A model generated the notes under the pieces. That model did not search any database. It had not been told where the DNA came from and saw only the letters and a program-made list of their open reading frames with translations. Below, in pieces: positions 50,062-58,949 of a stretch of 64,000 bases of DNA. Source of the stretch: Pseudomonas sp. (lineage in GTDB: Bacteria; Pseudomonadota; Gammaproteobacteria; Pseudomonadales; Pseudomonadaceae); assembly GCF_002796985.1 (NCBI RefSeq), contig NZ_PEKX01000020.1, positions 287,197-351,196 of the forward strand. Direction: 5' to 3'. The position numbers and the translations under genes were made by a program. The first letter of the stretch is position 1, and every line of letters starts with the position of its first letter.

Positions 50062-51016
50062 TTTGGCCGAGCCTCCGCTCCAGGCGCCCCGCAATATGCG
50101 ACAGCGGCAGGTTGATCACCAGGTAGAGGGCGGCGACGCAGAACCAGATCTCGAAGGTGGAGAACGAGGTGGTGATCGCCTCGCGGCCGCTCTTGGTCAG
50201 TTCGGTGATGGCAATCACCGAAACCAGCGAAGTGTCCTTGACCAGGCTGATGAACTGCCCGGCCAGCGGCGGCAGCACGCGCTTGAAGGCTTGCGGCAGG
50301 ATCACGTGGCGCATCGACTGCGCGGCGTTCAGGCCGAGCGAGCGCGCGGCTTCGTCCTGGCCACGGGCGATGGACTGCACGCCGGCACGGACGATCTCGG
50401 CCACATAGGCGCCGGTGAACAACGCCAGAGCGGCCACGCCGGCAAACTCGCGGGACAGGTTCAGCACGGTGCCGATGAAGAAGTAGAAGATGAAGATCTG
50501 CACCAGCAGCGGCGTGCCGCGCACCAGCTCGACGTAGAGGGTCGAAAGGTCGTGCAGGGTCGGATTCTTCGACAGGCGGCAAAGGCCGGTGAACAGGCCG
50601 ATGAACAGGCCGAACGCACCGGAAACGAAGGAGATCCACACGGTGGTCCACAGCCCCCAGGCCAGCGGGCCGGCAGCCCAGTGGCGGGTCACGCCGACCA
50701 CATCTCCCTCGGCGACATCGTCGTTCTCGGAGAACTGCAGGCTGTCGGCCGCAACGGTCAGCACCTGCTGCTTGCCCTCCTCGTCCACCAACGTGACGCG
50801 GGCGTTACCGCCTTGATCCTCGACCTTCTCCACCCGCGAGATGCTGTCCGCGCGCAGTGGCTCTTCAGCCTGGTAGGCGAAGTACTGCGGGACGCGGTTC
50901 CAGCGCCACTCGTAGGAAATCAGCGAGGTGGAGTACCAGAGGGCCAGGCCGATCAACAACAGGATCAGTCCGGTCAGCCCGTGCCAGGGCCAGGTTGCGC
51001 GTTTCGTTCTAGCCAC
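50054..51016 (-). CDS. Polar amino-acid ABC transporter permease with periplasmic N-terminal insert
   Basis: 320 residues, longer than the usual 220-240. The N-terminal membrane helix (about 11-30) is followed by an 80-residue hydrophilic segment (about 36-115), then the HisM/GlnP-type permease core (TTVWISFVSGAFGLF, LVRGTPLLVQIF). The EAA loop reads DEAARSLGLNAAQSMRHVILPQAFKRVLPPL. It is the only permease gene in this operon, whereas most polar amino-acid systems have two. It may form a homodimer. Confidence 0.92.
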   Translation of the reverse strand: MARTKRATWPWHGLTGLILLLIGLALWYSTSLISYEWRWNRVPQYFAYQAEEPLRADSISRVEKVEDQGGNARVTLVDEEGKQQVLTVAADSLQFSENDDVAEGDVVGVTRHWAAGPLAWGLWTTVWISFVSGAFGLFIGLFTGLCRLSKNPTLHDLSTLYVELVRGTPLLVQIFIFYFFIGTVLNLSREFAGVAALALFTGAYVAEIVRAGVQSIARGQDEAARSLGLNAAQSMRHVILPQAFKRVLPPLAGQFISLVKDTSLVSVIAITELTKSGREAITTSFSTFEIWFCVAALYLVINLPLSHIAGRLERRLGQSD

Positions 51017-51089
51017 GAATCTCTACCGTGAAAATGCGAACGCGCAGGCTCAGGGCCTGCGCGTCGGGTCAGCCAGCGTCAGACGTGGA

Positions 51090-51887
51090 TTATTCCATGT
51101 CCTTGAGCCAGTCGGTGCTCTTGAACCACTTGTCGTGCAGACGATCGTAGGTACCGTCTTCGTGGATCTGCTTGAGGAAGTTGTTGATGAAGTTGATCGA
51201 GTCGTAGTCGCCCTTCTTCAGACCGAAGGCCAGCGGTTCGTAGGTGAACGGCTGGTCCAGGTAGACCAGCTTGCCAGCGCCGAACTTGCTGACGGCCACC
51301 ACGTTGTAGGGCGAGTCGTAGATGAAGGCGTCGGCCTTGCCGTTGACCACGTCCATGACCGCTTCGGGCTCGTTGTCGAAGCCGTGGTACTGGGCCTTGG
51401 ACAGCTGCTTCTTGGCGACGAACTCGCCGGTGGTGCCGATCTTGGAAGTGATGCGGTACTTCGCATCGTTCAGGTCCTTGTAGGACTTGATGGTGCCTTC
51501 CAGGTCCTTGCGGATCAGCAGGGTCTGGCCGACCACGATGAAGGGATCGGTGAAGTTCAGGCGCAGGTTGCGTTCCTGGGTCAGGGTCATGCCCGAGCCG
51601 ATCATGTCGAACTTGTCGGTGAGCAGGGCCGGGATGATGCCGTCATAGGCGGTGGAAACCAGCTCCAGCTTGACGTTCATGGCCTTGGCCATGGCCTTGA
51701 GCAGGTCCACTTCGAAGCCGACGATCTGACCGCGCTTGTTGGTCATCTCGAACGGCATGTAGGTCGGGTCCATGCCCACGCGCAGGGTGCCGCGCTTGGC
51801 CGCTTCATCGATGGCGCCGGCCTGAGCCGCGCTCACGCTGACCAGGGCGCAGACGCCCATCACCAGCGATGCCAGGTACTTTTTCAT
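51090..51887 (-). CDS. Amino-acid ABC transporter substrate-binding protein
   Basis: 265 residues from ATG 51887 (MKKYLASLVMGVCAL). The Shine-Dalgarno GGGAG sits too close to the ATG at 51893 but about 8 bp from 51887, so I prefer 51887. Signal peptide ending SVSAAQAGA; SBP_bac_3 fold with GTLRVGMDPTYMPFEM, GFEVDLLKAMAKAMN, DMIGSGMTLTQERNLRLNFTDPF and YDSPYNVV. Ligand probably a polar or acidic amino acid. Distal end of the minus-strand operon with permease and ATPase. Confidence 0.93.
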   Translation of the reverse strand: MKKYLASLVMGVCALVSVSAAQAGAIDEAAKRGTLRVGMDPTYMPFEMTNKRGQIVGFEVDLLKAMAKAMNVKLELVSTAYDGIIPALLTDKFDMIGSGMTLTQERNLRLNFTDPFIVVGQTLLIRKDLEGTIKSYKDLNDAKYRITSKIGTTGEFVAKKQLSKAQYHGFDNEPEAVMDVVNGKADAFIYDSPYNVVAVSKFGAGKLVYLDQPFTYEPLAFGLKKGDYDSINFINNFLKQIHEDGTYDRLHDKWFKSTDWLKDME

Positions 51888-52069
51888 CCCCATACTCCCA
51901 AGCAAGTGAAAGAACTTGTTGTTTTTTCCAGCGATCGAACCGGGCGCGCCACGGCAGGCCGCACGCGCAAAGGGTGCGAAGCGTACCCCATGCGCCGGAT
52001 ATCTCAATCTTTTCTGGATAGCTGGCGAAGGGTACCAGCAGCGGTGCGCGGGGAAAACAGGGGAAACCG

Positions 52070-52120
52070 GCGAGTCGCCCCCACCCTGCTCTCGATAGGA
52101 GCAGGATGAGGGCGACTCGC
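52070..52120 (-). terminator. Large GC-rich hairpin after opgH
   Basis: GCGAGTCGCCC (52070-52080) pairs with GGGCGACTCGC (52110-52120), with an inner stem CCTGCTC/GAGCAGG (52085-52091 and 52099-52105). No T run follows on the minus strand; it may be a processing or stability element at the opgGH 3' end. Confidence 0.6.
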
Positions 52121-52122
52121 GG

Positions 52123-54696
52123 TCAGGATTGCGCGGCGGGCAGCGCCATGGCGCCCTGTTCCGCCACGGGAGCCAGGGGCACGGCCGGGGCATGGGCATC
52201 GGCCTGCAGCGAGTGACGCCAAGGACCGATCCACTGCTCCTTGTCGTTCTGCCACAGCGCCAGGTGCAGGCGCGACAGCGCCACCGGATCGCTCAGCAGC
52301 GCCAGTCGGCGATTGCCGTCGAGCTGCTCGGGGCCGGCCTCCAGCGCTTTCTCGACCAGCGCAGTGCGCGTGGCTTCGATGGCGGCGGACTGGCCGTGGC
52401 GGGCAGTGCCCATGGCGCAGGCCAGGGCGTTCAGCACCGGGTCCACGGCGGAGCGGACGAAGCCATCCTTCAGCGCCTGCCAGCGGTTCTGGTAGGTGTA
52501 CTCGTCGGTGGCTCGCAGTTCGCGCGGGGTGTCGTATTCCTCAGGGATAAGGAACAGCTTCTCGTCGCGCGAAGCCAGGCCCAGCTTGACCCGGCTACTG
52601 ATCACCGAGACCGGGATCGACAGCATCAGCGCGCCGACGATGGGCGACAGCCACCACAGGAAGCGCGGATTCAGCCACGCCACCAGCAGCGCCCAGCACA
52701 GGCCCAACAGGGTTTGCAGGCCGTGGCGACGAATCGCCTCGCTCCACGGGGTGTCATCGTCGTCACGTTGCGGCGACTTCCACTGGGCTTCCCAGCCGAG
52801 GAACGCGGCCAACACGAAGCGGGTGTGGAAGAGCATGCGCACCGGGGCGAGCAGCACGGAGAAGAACATCTCCAGCAGCATGCTCATCGTCACCTTGATC
52901 ACACCGCCGTAACCCTTGGCGCCCTTGGCCCAGATCAGCATGACGCTGAGCAGCTTGGGCAGGAACAGCAGGGTCAGGGTGGTGGAGAACAACGCGATGG
53001 CCTTCTCCGGGTGCCACTGCGGCCAGATCGGGAACAGCTGGCGCGGCTCCAGGAAGTACTGCGGCTCCATCAGTTGGTGCACCGCCAGTAGCGCGGTGGA
53101 CAGCACCAGGAAGAAGAACCACAGCGGCGCCGACAGGTAGGACATCACGCCAGTGAGGAACACCGCGCGGTGCACCGGGTGCATGCCCTTGACCAGGAAC
53201 AGGCGGAAGTTCATCAGGTTACCGTGGCACCAGCGGCGGTCGCGCTTGAGCTCGTCCAGCAGGTTGGGCGGCAATTCCTCGTAGCTGCCTTCCAGGTCGT
53301 AGGCGATCCACACACCCCAGCCGGCGCGACGCATCAGCGCGGCTTCGACGAAGTCGTGGGAGAGGATCGCACCGGCAAAGGAGCCCTTGCCCGGCAGCGG
53401 CGCCAGGGCGCAGTGCTCGATAAAGGGTTTCACCCGGATGATCGCGTTGTGGCCCCAGTAGTGGGATTCGCCCAGTTGCCAGAAGTGCAGGCCGGCGGTG
53501 AACAGCGGGCCGTAGACGCGCGTGGCGAACTGCTGCATGCGTGCATAGAGGGTGTCCATGCCCGACGCCTTGGGCGCGGTCTGGATGATGCCAGCCTCGG
53601 GGTTGGCCTCCATCAGACGCACCAGCTTGGTCAGGCAGTCCCCGCTCATCACGCTGTCGGCGTCCATGACGACCATGTACTTGTACTGACCGCCCCAGCG
53701 ACGGCAGAAGTCGTCGATGTTGCCGCTCTTGCGCTTCACCCGGCGCCGACGGCGGCGGTAGAAGATGCGACCAAAGCCCAGGGCGTCCTTGCACAGCTCG
53801 ATCCAGGCCTTTTCTTCGGCCATGGCGATGTCGGGCTGGTTGGTGTCGCTGAGCACGAAGAAGTCGAAACGATCCAGCTCGCCGCTGGCCGCCACCGACT
53901 CGTAGGTCGCCCGCAGGCCGGCGAAGACGCGCGGGACGTCCTCGTTGCAGATCGGCATGACGATGGCAGTGCGCGCGTCAGCGGCGATCGGCTCGCTACC
54001 CGCGCTGCTCCCGGAGATGCGGTAGCGGTCACGCCCGGTAAGCAGCTCCCAGAAGCCCATCAGGGCGGTCCAGAAACCAGCCGAGACCCAGCAGAAGAGG
54101 ATGGCGAACAGCGCCAACACACCGAACTGGATGACGTACGGCACCACCTGTTCCAACGTCTGCAGCCAGGTCTGGCGGTTGATCTCTTCCAGGTCGACGA
54201 AGGCCCATCCCTGATAGGGCAGGATGCCTTTCATGTAGAAGGTGGCGACGCTGGTCTGGCCGAGCATGAGCAGGACCAGGATAAACCGGCGCAACGAACC
54301 GACCCGCTGCCAGCGTGCCTTGGGCAGGTCGCGGGCAGGCTTGGACGGGTTGCTGCGCCCGGTGAGGCGACGCCAGCCGCGCATGATCGGGTTGGTGCGC
54401 CAGGGCTCGGGAATCACCTTGGTGCGCTGGATCGGTGGCGCGGCCCGGAGGTAGGTGCGGCCGTTGTCGTCCATGCCCAGCATCTGGGCGTCGTCGAGGT
54501 CCTGGCCGTAGCCATGGCGCAGACGCGCACCGACCGAGGCCAGTGCAGCATCTTCACCCTGGGTATCGCCAGCGAGCTGCTCGTGCAGCTCGCTGAAGGA
54601 ACCGGCCTGGGCCAACCGCTCACGCTCCTGCGCCGAAAGCGGCAGGTGCGCGAGATAGTCGGCCACCGGCGCGGTGGTAGTGGTGGAGTTATTCAT
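52123..54696 (-). CDS. opgH: Osmoregulated periplasmic glucan glucosyltransferase OpgH (MdoH)
   Basis: 857 residues from ATG 54696 (MNNSTTTTAPVADYLAHL). Inner-membrane GT2 that builds the beta-1,2 glucan backbone from UDP-glucose. Cytoplasmic GT domain with the DxD-type motif MVVMDADSVMSG near 365 and a QxxRW-like RRWCHGNL, flanked by about eight membrane helices. The start lies 8 bp inside the opgG end, indicating coupling. Upstream in-frame codons to 54759 lie in opgG and are rejected. Confidence 0.96.
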   Translation of the reverse strand: MNNSTTTTAPVADYLAHLPLSAQERERLAQAGSFSELHEQLAGDTQGEDAALASVGARLRHGYGQDLDDAQMLGMDDNGRTYLRAAPPIQRTKVIPEPWRTNPIMRGWRRLTGRSNPSKPARDLPKARWQRVGSLRRFILVLLMLGQTSVATFYMKGILPYQGWAFVDLEEINRQTWLQTLEQVVPYVIQFGVLALFAILFCWVSAGFWTALMGFWELLTGRDRYRISGSSAGSEPIAADARTAIVMPICNEDVPRVFAGLRATYESVAASGELDRFDFFVLSDTNQPDIAMAEEKAWIELCKDALGFGRIFYRRRRRRVKRKSGNIDDFCRRWGGQYKYMVVMDADSVMSGDCLTKLVRLMEANPEAGIIQTAPKASGMDTLYARMQQFATRVYGPLFTAGLHFWQLGESHYWGHNAIIRVKPFIEHCALAPLPGKGSFAGAILSHDFVEAALMRRAGWGVWIAYDLEGSYEELPPNLLDELKRDRRWCHGNLMNFRLFLVKGMHPVHRAVFLTGVMSYLSAPLWFFFLVLSTALLAVHQLMEPQYFLEPRQLFPIWPQWHPEKAIALFSTTLTLLFLPKLLSVMLIWAKGAKGYGGVIKVTMSMLLEMFFSVLLAPVRMLFHTRFVLAAFLGWEAQWKSPQRDDDDTPWSEAIRRHGLQTLLGLCWALLVAWLNPRFLWWLSPIVGALMLSIPVSVISSRVKLGLASRDEKLFLIPEEYDTPRELRATDEYTYQNRWQALKDGFVRSAVDPVLNALACAMGTARHGQSAAIEATRTALVEKALEAGPEQLDGNRRLALLSDPVALSRLHLALWQNDKEQWIGPWRHSLQADAHAPAVPLAPVAEQGAMALPAAQS

Positions 54697-56257
54697 CGGC
54701 AGGCAGCTGGTAGCTCCAGGTTTCGGAAATGGTCTGGCCGCCGTTAACCAGCGCAGCACGCATTTCCGTCGGCTTCTTCGGATCCTTGACCTTGACCCGC
54801 AGAGTCAGACGCCATCCCTGGGTCACTGCGTTGTAGCGCAGGCTGTTTTCCTTGACCTCGGCGTTGTCGTCGGTGCTTACCTGGGTGCTCACCGGGGCAT
54901 CGCCAGCCAGCGCCTTCAGGGTCGGGCCAACGAAGTCGACGACCAGGGCAACGCTGCCGTCAGGCTGACGGATCAGGTTCTTCTGCTTCACGTCACCGAC
55001 CGAGCGCAGGGTCTGCATGACCCAGGCGTTCTTCGGATCGTGCAGGGCCTGCTCGTCCTTGGTCCAGCGCATGCGGTAGGCGAAGTCCAGCGGCTCGCCG
55101 GCTTCCGGGCGCTTCTCGGGGTTCCAGAAAGCAACGATGTTGTCGTTGGTCTCGTCCGGAGTCGGGATCTCCACCAGTTCGATGGTGCCCTTGCCCCAGT
55201 CACCTTGCGGCTCGACCCAGGCGGACGGGCGCAGGTCGTAGCGGTCGTCCAGATCCTCGTAGCGGGAGAACTCGCGGCCACGCTGCAGCAGGCCGAAGCC
55301 TTTCGGGTTCTCGACGCTGTAGGCGCTGACGGACAGGTGTTTCGGGTTGTTCAGCGGACGCCAGATCCACTCGTCGTTGCCAGCATGGATCTGCAGGCCG
55401 GTGGAGTCATGCAGTTCCGGACGGAAGTTGTGTTCCGCGGAAGGCTGATTGGAGCCGAACAGGAACATGCTGGTCAGCGGCGCCAGGCCCAGCTTGGTGA
55501 CCTTGTCGCGCAGGAACACGCGAGCCTTCACATCGACCACCGTGTCGTTGCCCGGACGGATGGTGAAGCGGTACGCGCCAGTCGCACGGGGCGAATCCAG
55601 CAGCGCGAAGATCACCAGGTGCTTGTCCTTGGGCTTGGGCTTCTCGATCCAGAACTCGCGGAAGCGCGGGAATTCCTCCCCCGACGGCAACGCGGTGTCG
55701 AGCGCCAGGCCACGGGCGGACAGGCCCCACCACTGATCCTTGCCGATGATGCGGAAGTAGCTCGCGCCCAGGAAGGTAGCGATCTCGTCCTGCTTGTCGG
55801 CAGAGTTGATCGGGTACAGCAGGCGGAAGCCGGCGTAGCCCAGATCTTTGGTGGCATTCTCGTCGAATTTCAGCGAACCAAAATCGAAACGGGAGGGATC
55901 GTACTTGATTTCCTTGACGTCGGTCGCCGTGACTTCGTTGATCTTCACCGGGGTGTCGAAGTGCATGCCCTGGTGATAGAAGCTGATCTTGAAGGGGGTC
56001 TTCTCGTCGGCCCAATAGGCCTTCTCGTTGCGGAAGCGGATCTGCTGGTAGTCAGCGAACTTCATTTCGCTGAATTCCGATGGCAGGTTGCTCGTCGGTG
56101 CGCTGTACTTCTCAGCAGCCAGCGCCTTGGCCTTTTCGCCAACGTCGTCGAGATTGAAGGCCCAGGCATGGGTAGCGCTCAACGCCAACAGGGCGGAGCC
56201 GACCAGTCCGCGAAGGATTTGGCGCGAAAGCGATTGTTGAACGGAACGGAAAATCAC
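54689..56257 (-). CDS. opgG: Osmoregulated periplasmic glucan synthesis protein OpgG (MdoG)
   Basis: 522 residues. Sec signal peptide ending SATHAWAFNLDDV; periplasmic beta-sandwich needed for branching or release of glucans. Family blocks KISFYHQGMHFDTPV, FRIIGKDQWWGLSARGLALDT, LDSPRATGAYRFTIRPG and IELVEIPTPDETNDNIVAFW. The start is GTG at 56257 with GAGGGGGACT upstream. opgG-opgH is the standard order; the 201 bp before the start hold no gene and should hold the promoter. Confidence 0.96.
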   Translation of the reverse strand: MIFRSVQQSLSRQILRGLVGSALLALSATHAWAFNLDDVGEKAKALAAEKYSAPTSNLPSEFSEMKFADYQQIRFRNEKAYWADEKTPFKISFYHQGMHFDTPVKINEVTATDVKEIKYDPSRFDFGSLKFDENATKDLGYAGFRLLYPINSADKQDEIATFLGASYFRIIGKDQWWGLSARGLALDTALPSGEEFPRFREFWIEKPKPKDKHLVIFALLDSPRATGAYRFTIRPGNDTVVDVKARVFLRDKVTKLGLAPLTSMFLFGSNQPSAEHNFRPELHDSTGLQIHAGNDEWIWRPLNNPKHLSVSAYSVENPKGFGLLQRGREFSRYEDLDDRYDLRPSAWVEPQGDWGKGTIELVEIPTPDETNDNIVAFWNPEKRPEAGEPLDFAYRMRWTKDEQALHDPKNAWVMQTLRSVGDVKQKNLIRQPDGSVALVVDFVGPTLKALAGDAPVSTQVSTDDNAEVKENSLRYNAVTQGWRLTLRVKVKDPKKPTEMRAALVNGGQTISETWSYQLPADE

Positions 56258-56458
56258 GAGTCCCCCTCGTCCGTGAACACAAAACGATTAAAGCCAGCAA
56301 AGGCGATGCCAATTTGCCGGCGATTGAATTCCGACCCCGGTGAGCCTGAATGATTCCCCGATTTTTTCCGCGGGTACTTCCGGCTCCCGGAGGCGCATTG
56401 TTCTAGATGCATAAGCCCTAACCATCATCCCACGGCGATATGACAAGCTGCCGCGCGT

Positions 56459-56896
56459 TCAAGCCTCCAGTAGAAAGGTCACCGGACCGTCATTGACCAG
56501 GTGGACCTGCATGTTGGCGCCAAAACGGCCAGTGGCAACCAGCGGATGACGCTCTCGCGCCTGCTCCACGAGTAGATCGAACAACGCGGCGCCCTTTTCA
56601 GGTGGCGCCGCGCTGGAAAAGCTCGGCCGCAGCCCCTTGCGGGTATCCGCGGCCAGGGTGAACTGCGACACCAGCAGCAGGCCGCCGCCGACATCGCTCA
56701 ATGAAAGGTTCATTTTACCGTCATCGTCGCCAAACACTCGATAGTTAAGCAGCTTGTGCAGCAAACGATTGACCGATTCTTCATCATCCTGGGGCTCGAC
56801 GCCCACCAGGGCCAGCAGGCCATGGTCGATGGCGCCGACGATCTCGCCCTCGACCTCGACGCGGGCGCCACGCACCCGCTGGATCAGACCCTTCAT
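56459..56896 (-). CDS. dtd: D-aminoacyl-tRNA deacylase
   Basis: 145 residues. Cleaves D-amino acids from mischarged tRNA. Signatures SQFTLAADTRKGLRPSF and the C-terminal VNDGPVTFLLE (Gly-Pro cis motif). N-terminal MKGLIQRVRGARVEVEGE is typical. Its ATG overlaps the pip stop (ATGA). Confidence 0.97.
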   Translation of the reverse strand: MKGLIQRVRGARVEVEGEIVGAIDHGLLALVGVEPQDDEESVNRLLHKLLNYRVFGDDDGKMNLSLSDVGGGLLLVSQFTLAADTRKGLRPSFSSAAPPEKGAALFDLLVEQARERHPLVATGRFGANMQVHLVNDGPVTFLLEA

Positions 56897-57864
56897 TCAG
56901 CCTCCGGCGGCAGGTTCAGCAGGCGCCGGCCGATCTCGTTGGTGGCGCGCACCAGCGCATCGGTGATACCCGGTTCAGCCGCCACGTGACCGGCCTCGCG
57001 GACGATCTGCAGCTCGCTGTTGGGCCAGGCCTTGTGCAGCGCCCAGGCGTTATCCAGCGGGCAGACCACGTCGTAGCGGCCGTGGACGATCACGCCCGGC
57101 AGGTGGGCGATCTTGTGCATGTCACGCAGCAACTGGTTGGGTTCCAGGAAGCCGTCGTTGACGAAGTAGTGGTTCTCGATGCGGGCGATGGACAGCGAGC
57201 GGTGCGGGTCGGCGAAGCGTTCCACCACCGCCGGATTCGGCCGCAGCGTGGCGGTGCGCCCCTCCCACGTGGACCAGGCGCGCGCGGCGTGCATCTGGGC
57301 GATCTGATCCGGGCCGGTCAGACGGCGATGGAAGGCGTGCAGCAGGTCGTCATGTTCGTCGGCCGGAATCGGCGCCAGGTAGTCCTCCCAGTAATCGGGG
57401 AACAGGCGGCTCGCGCCCTCCTGGTAGAACCAGCGGATTTCCTGCGGGCGGCAGAGGAAAATGCCACGCACGATCAGCGCCAGCACACGCTCGGGATGGG
57501 TCTGGGCGTAGGCCAGCGACAGGGTCGAGCCCCAGGAGCCGCCGAACAGCACCCACTTGTCGATGCCCAGGTGCTCGCGGATGCGCTCGATGTCCTGCAC
57601 CAGGTGCCAGGTGGTGTTGTTCTCCAGGCTGGCGTAAGGCGTGGAGCGGCCACAGCCGCGCTGGTCGAAGGTGACGATGCGATACAGGTTGGGGTCGAAG
57701 AAGCGCCGCGACATGGCATCGCAACCGGAGCCCGGGCCGCCATGGATGAACAGAACCGGCAATCCGTCGGGTGTGCCACTCTCATCCACATAGATGACGT
57801 GCGGCTCCTCGACGGCCAGTTCATGGCGGGCGTAGGGCTTGAGTTCCGGATACAAAGTTTGCAT
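56893..57864 (-). CDS. pip: Proline iminopeptidase
   Basis: 323 residues from ATG 57864 (MQTLYPELKPYARHELAV). Alpha/beta-hydrolase of peptidase family S33 removing N-terminal proline. Oxyanion HGGPGSGCD, Ser nucleophile GGSWGSTLSLAYA near 110, Asp in VHGRYDVVCP and His in AGHVAAEPG. The upstream in-frame extension to 57912 is rejected. Coupled to dtd, as in P. aeruginosa. Confidence 0.97.
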   Translation of the reverse strand: MQTLYPELKPYARHELAVEEPHVIYVDESGTPDGLPVLFIHGGPGSGCDAMSRRFFDPNLYRIVTFDQRGCGRSTPYASLENNTTWHLVQDIERIREHLGIDKWVLFGGSWGSTLSLAYAQTHPERVLALIVRGIFLCRPQEIRWFYQEGASRLFPDYWEDYLAPIPADEHDDLLHAFHRRLTGPDQIAQMHAARAWSTWEGRTATLRPNPAVVERFADPHRSLSIARIENHYFVNDGFLEPNQLLRDMHKIAHLPGVIVHGRYDVVCPLDNAWALHKAWPNSELQIVREAGHVAAEPGITDALVRATNEIGRRLLNLPPEAE

Positions 57865-58042
57865 GGCTCGCTCCTGGATCAGTGCGTACGGTCGCTCCGG
57901 ACCAGTAACCATCCTAGGGCCTGTCGCCTACTTATAGAAAGTCGCGTTGCCGCAGCACGACTTCCATCGAAAGTCTTCGGCCCCCACGGTGTCGGGCATG
58001 ATACTCGGGCCAGCGAAAAACCCATAAGGGAGTTAGTGAGCC

Positions 58043-58471
58043 ATGCCACGGAAGTTGTTTCTTTCTCTGTTCCTGCTGCTGTTCGCCCTGAGCGGTTGCG
58101 GCCGGGACGACCCGCGCACGCAACAGGACGCCGCCGTCAAACAATTGCAGGACAACCTCGAAGCCAAGAATAGCGGGGCCGTGATCGATCAGCTGGCCGG
58201 CGATTTCCGCGCCAACGGCGAGTTCGACCGCAACTGGGCCAAGCGCACCATGACGCTGATGTTTCTGCGCCACCAGCAGGTCAAGGTGATCCTGCTCAGC
58301 AGCGAGAGCCGGATCGACCCGACCTACGCCAATCGCGGCCACACCGACGCGCAGGTGGCCCTCACCGGCGCCGAGAACCTCATCCCCGACAGCGCCGGGC
58401 ATTACGCCGTGAAGCTGGAATGGTGGCGCGACGGCTCAGACTGGAAACTGGCGAGGCTCGACTGGCAATGA
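58043..58471 (+). CDS. Predicted lipoprotein, unknown function
   Basis: 142 residues. Signal peptide and lipobox LSGCGRDD (Cys near 19). The rest (GAVIDQLAGDFRANGEFDRNWAKRTM, VALTGAENLIPDS, WWRDGSDWKLARLDWQ) has a nuclear-transport-factor-like character, but I cannot name a family. Its stop overlaps the NUDIX start (ATGA). AGGGAG precedes the ATG. Confidence 0.8.
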   Translation: MPRKLFLSLFLLLFALSGCGRDDPRTQQDAAVKQLQDNLEAKNSGAVIDQLAGDFRANGEFDRNWAKRTMTLMFLRHQQVKVILLSSESRIDPTYANRGHTDAQVALTGAENLIPDSAGHYAVKLEWWRDGSDWKLARLDWQ

Positions 58472-58944
58472 CTTCCCCCCTGCAACACCGAATCCGCGCC
58501 GCCGGCCTGCTGCTGCGCAACGACGAAATCCTGCTGGTGCGCCACGAGGTGGCCGGCGACGTGTACTGGATTCCGCCGGGCGGCGGCTTCGAGTCGGACA
58601 AGGACGACTCCACCCGCGACACGGTGCGCCGCGAGTGCCGGGAGGAAACCGGGCTGGCGGTGGAAGTTGGCCCGCTGGTCTACGTGCGCGAGTTCGCCGA
58701 GCCGGTGGCCGGGCGCTTCCACATGGAACTGTTCTACCGCGTAGATGCCTGGGACGGCCGGGTCAGCCTGGACAACCTGCGCGGCATGGGCGGCGACGAA
58801 TTCGACATCCGCGAGGTCGCCTGGGTGCCACGCCAGGAGCTGCCGCGCCTGCCCTCCTACTACCCCGCCGAATTGCTCGACGACGTCTGGGAACGCCTGG
58901 CCGAGGCGCAGCCACTGATCCGCCACCTCGGCCTGCAACGCTAG
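58468..58944 (+). CDS. NUDIX hydrolase
   Basis: 158 residues from ATG 58468, overlapping the lipoprotein stop. Hydrolyses nucleoside diphosphates linked to another group X. NUDIX box GGGFESDKDD..RRECREETGL near 37-60; the metal-binding REC-REE part is intact. The segment before it is one residue longer than the standard box and has Asp where the first Glu is expected. Substrate not predictable. Confidence 0.9.
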   Translation: MTSPLQHRIRAAGLLLRNDEILLVRHEVAGDVYWIPPGGGFESDKDDSTRDTVRRECREETGLAVEVGPLVYVREFAEPVAGRFHMELFYRVDAWDGRVSLDNLRGMGGDEFDIREVAWVPRQELPRLPSYYPAELLDDVWERLAEAQPLIRHLGLQR

Positions 58945-58949
58945 CGGCG

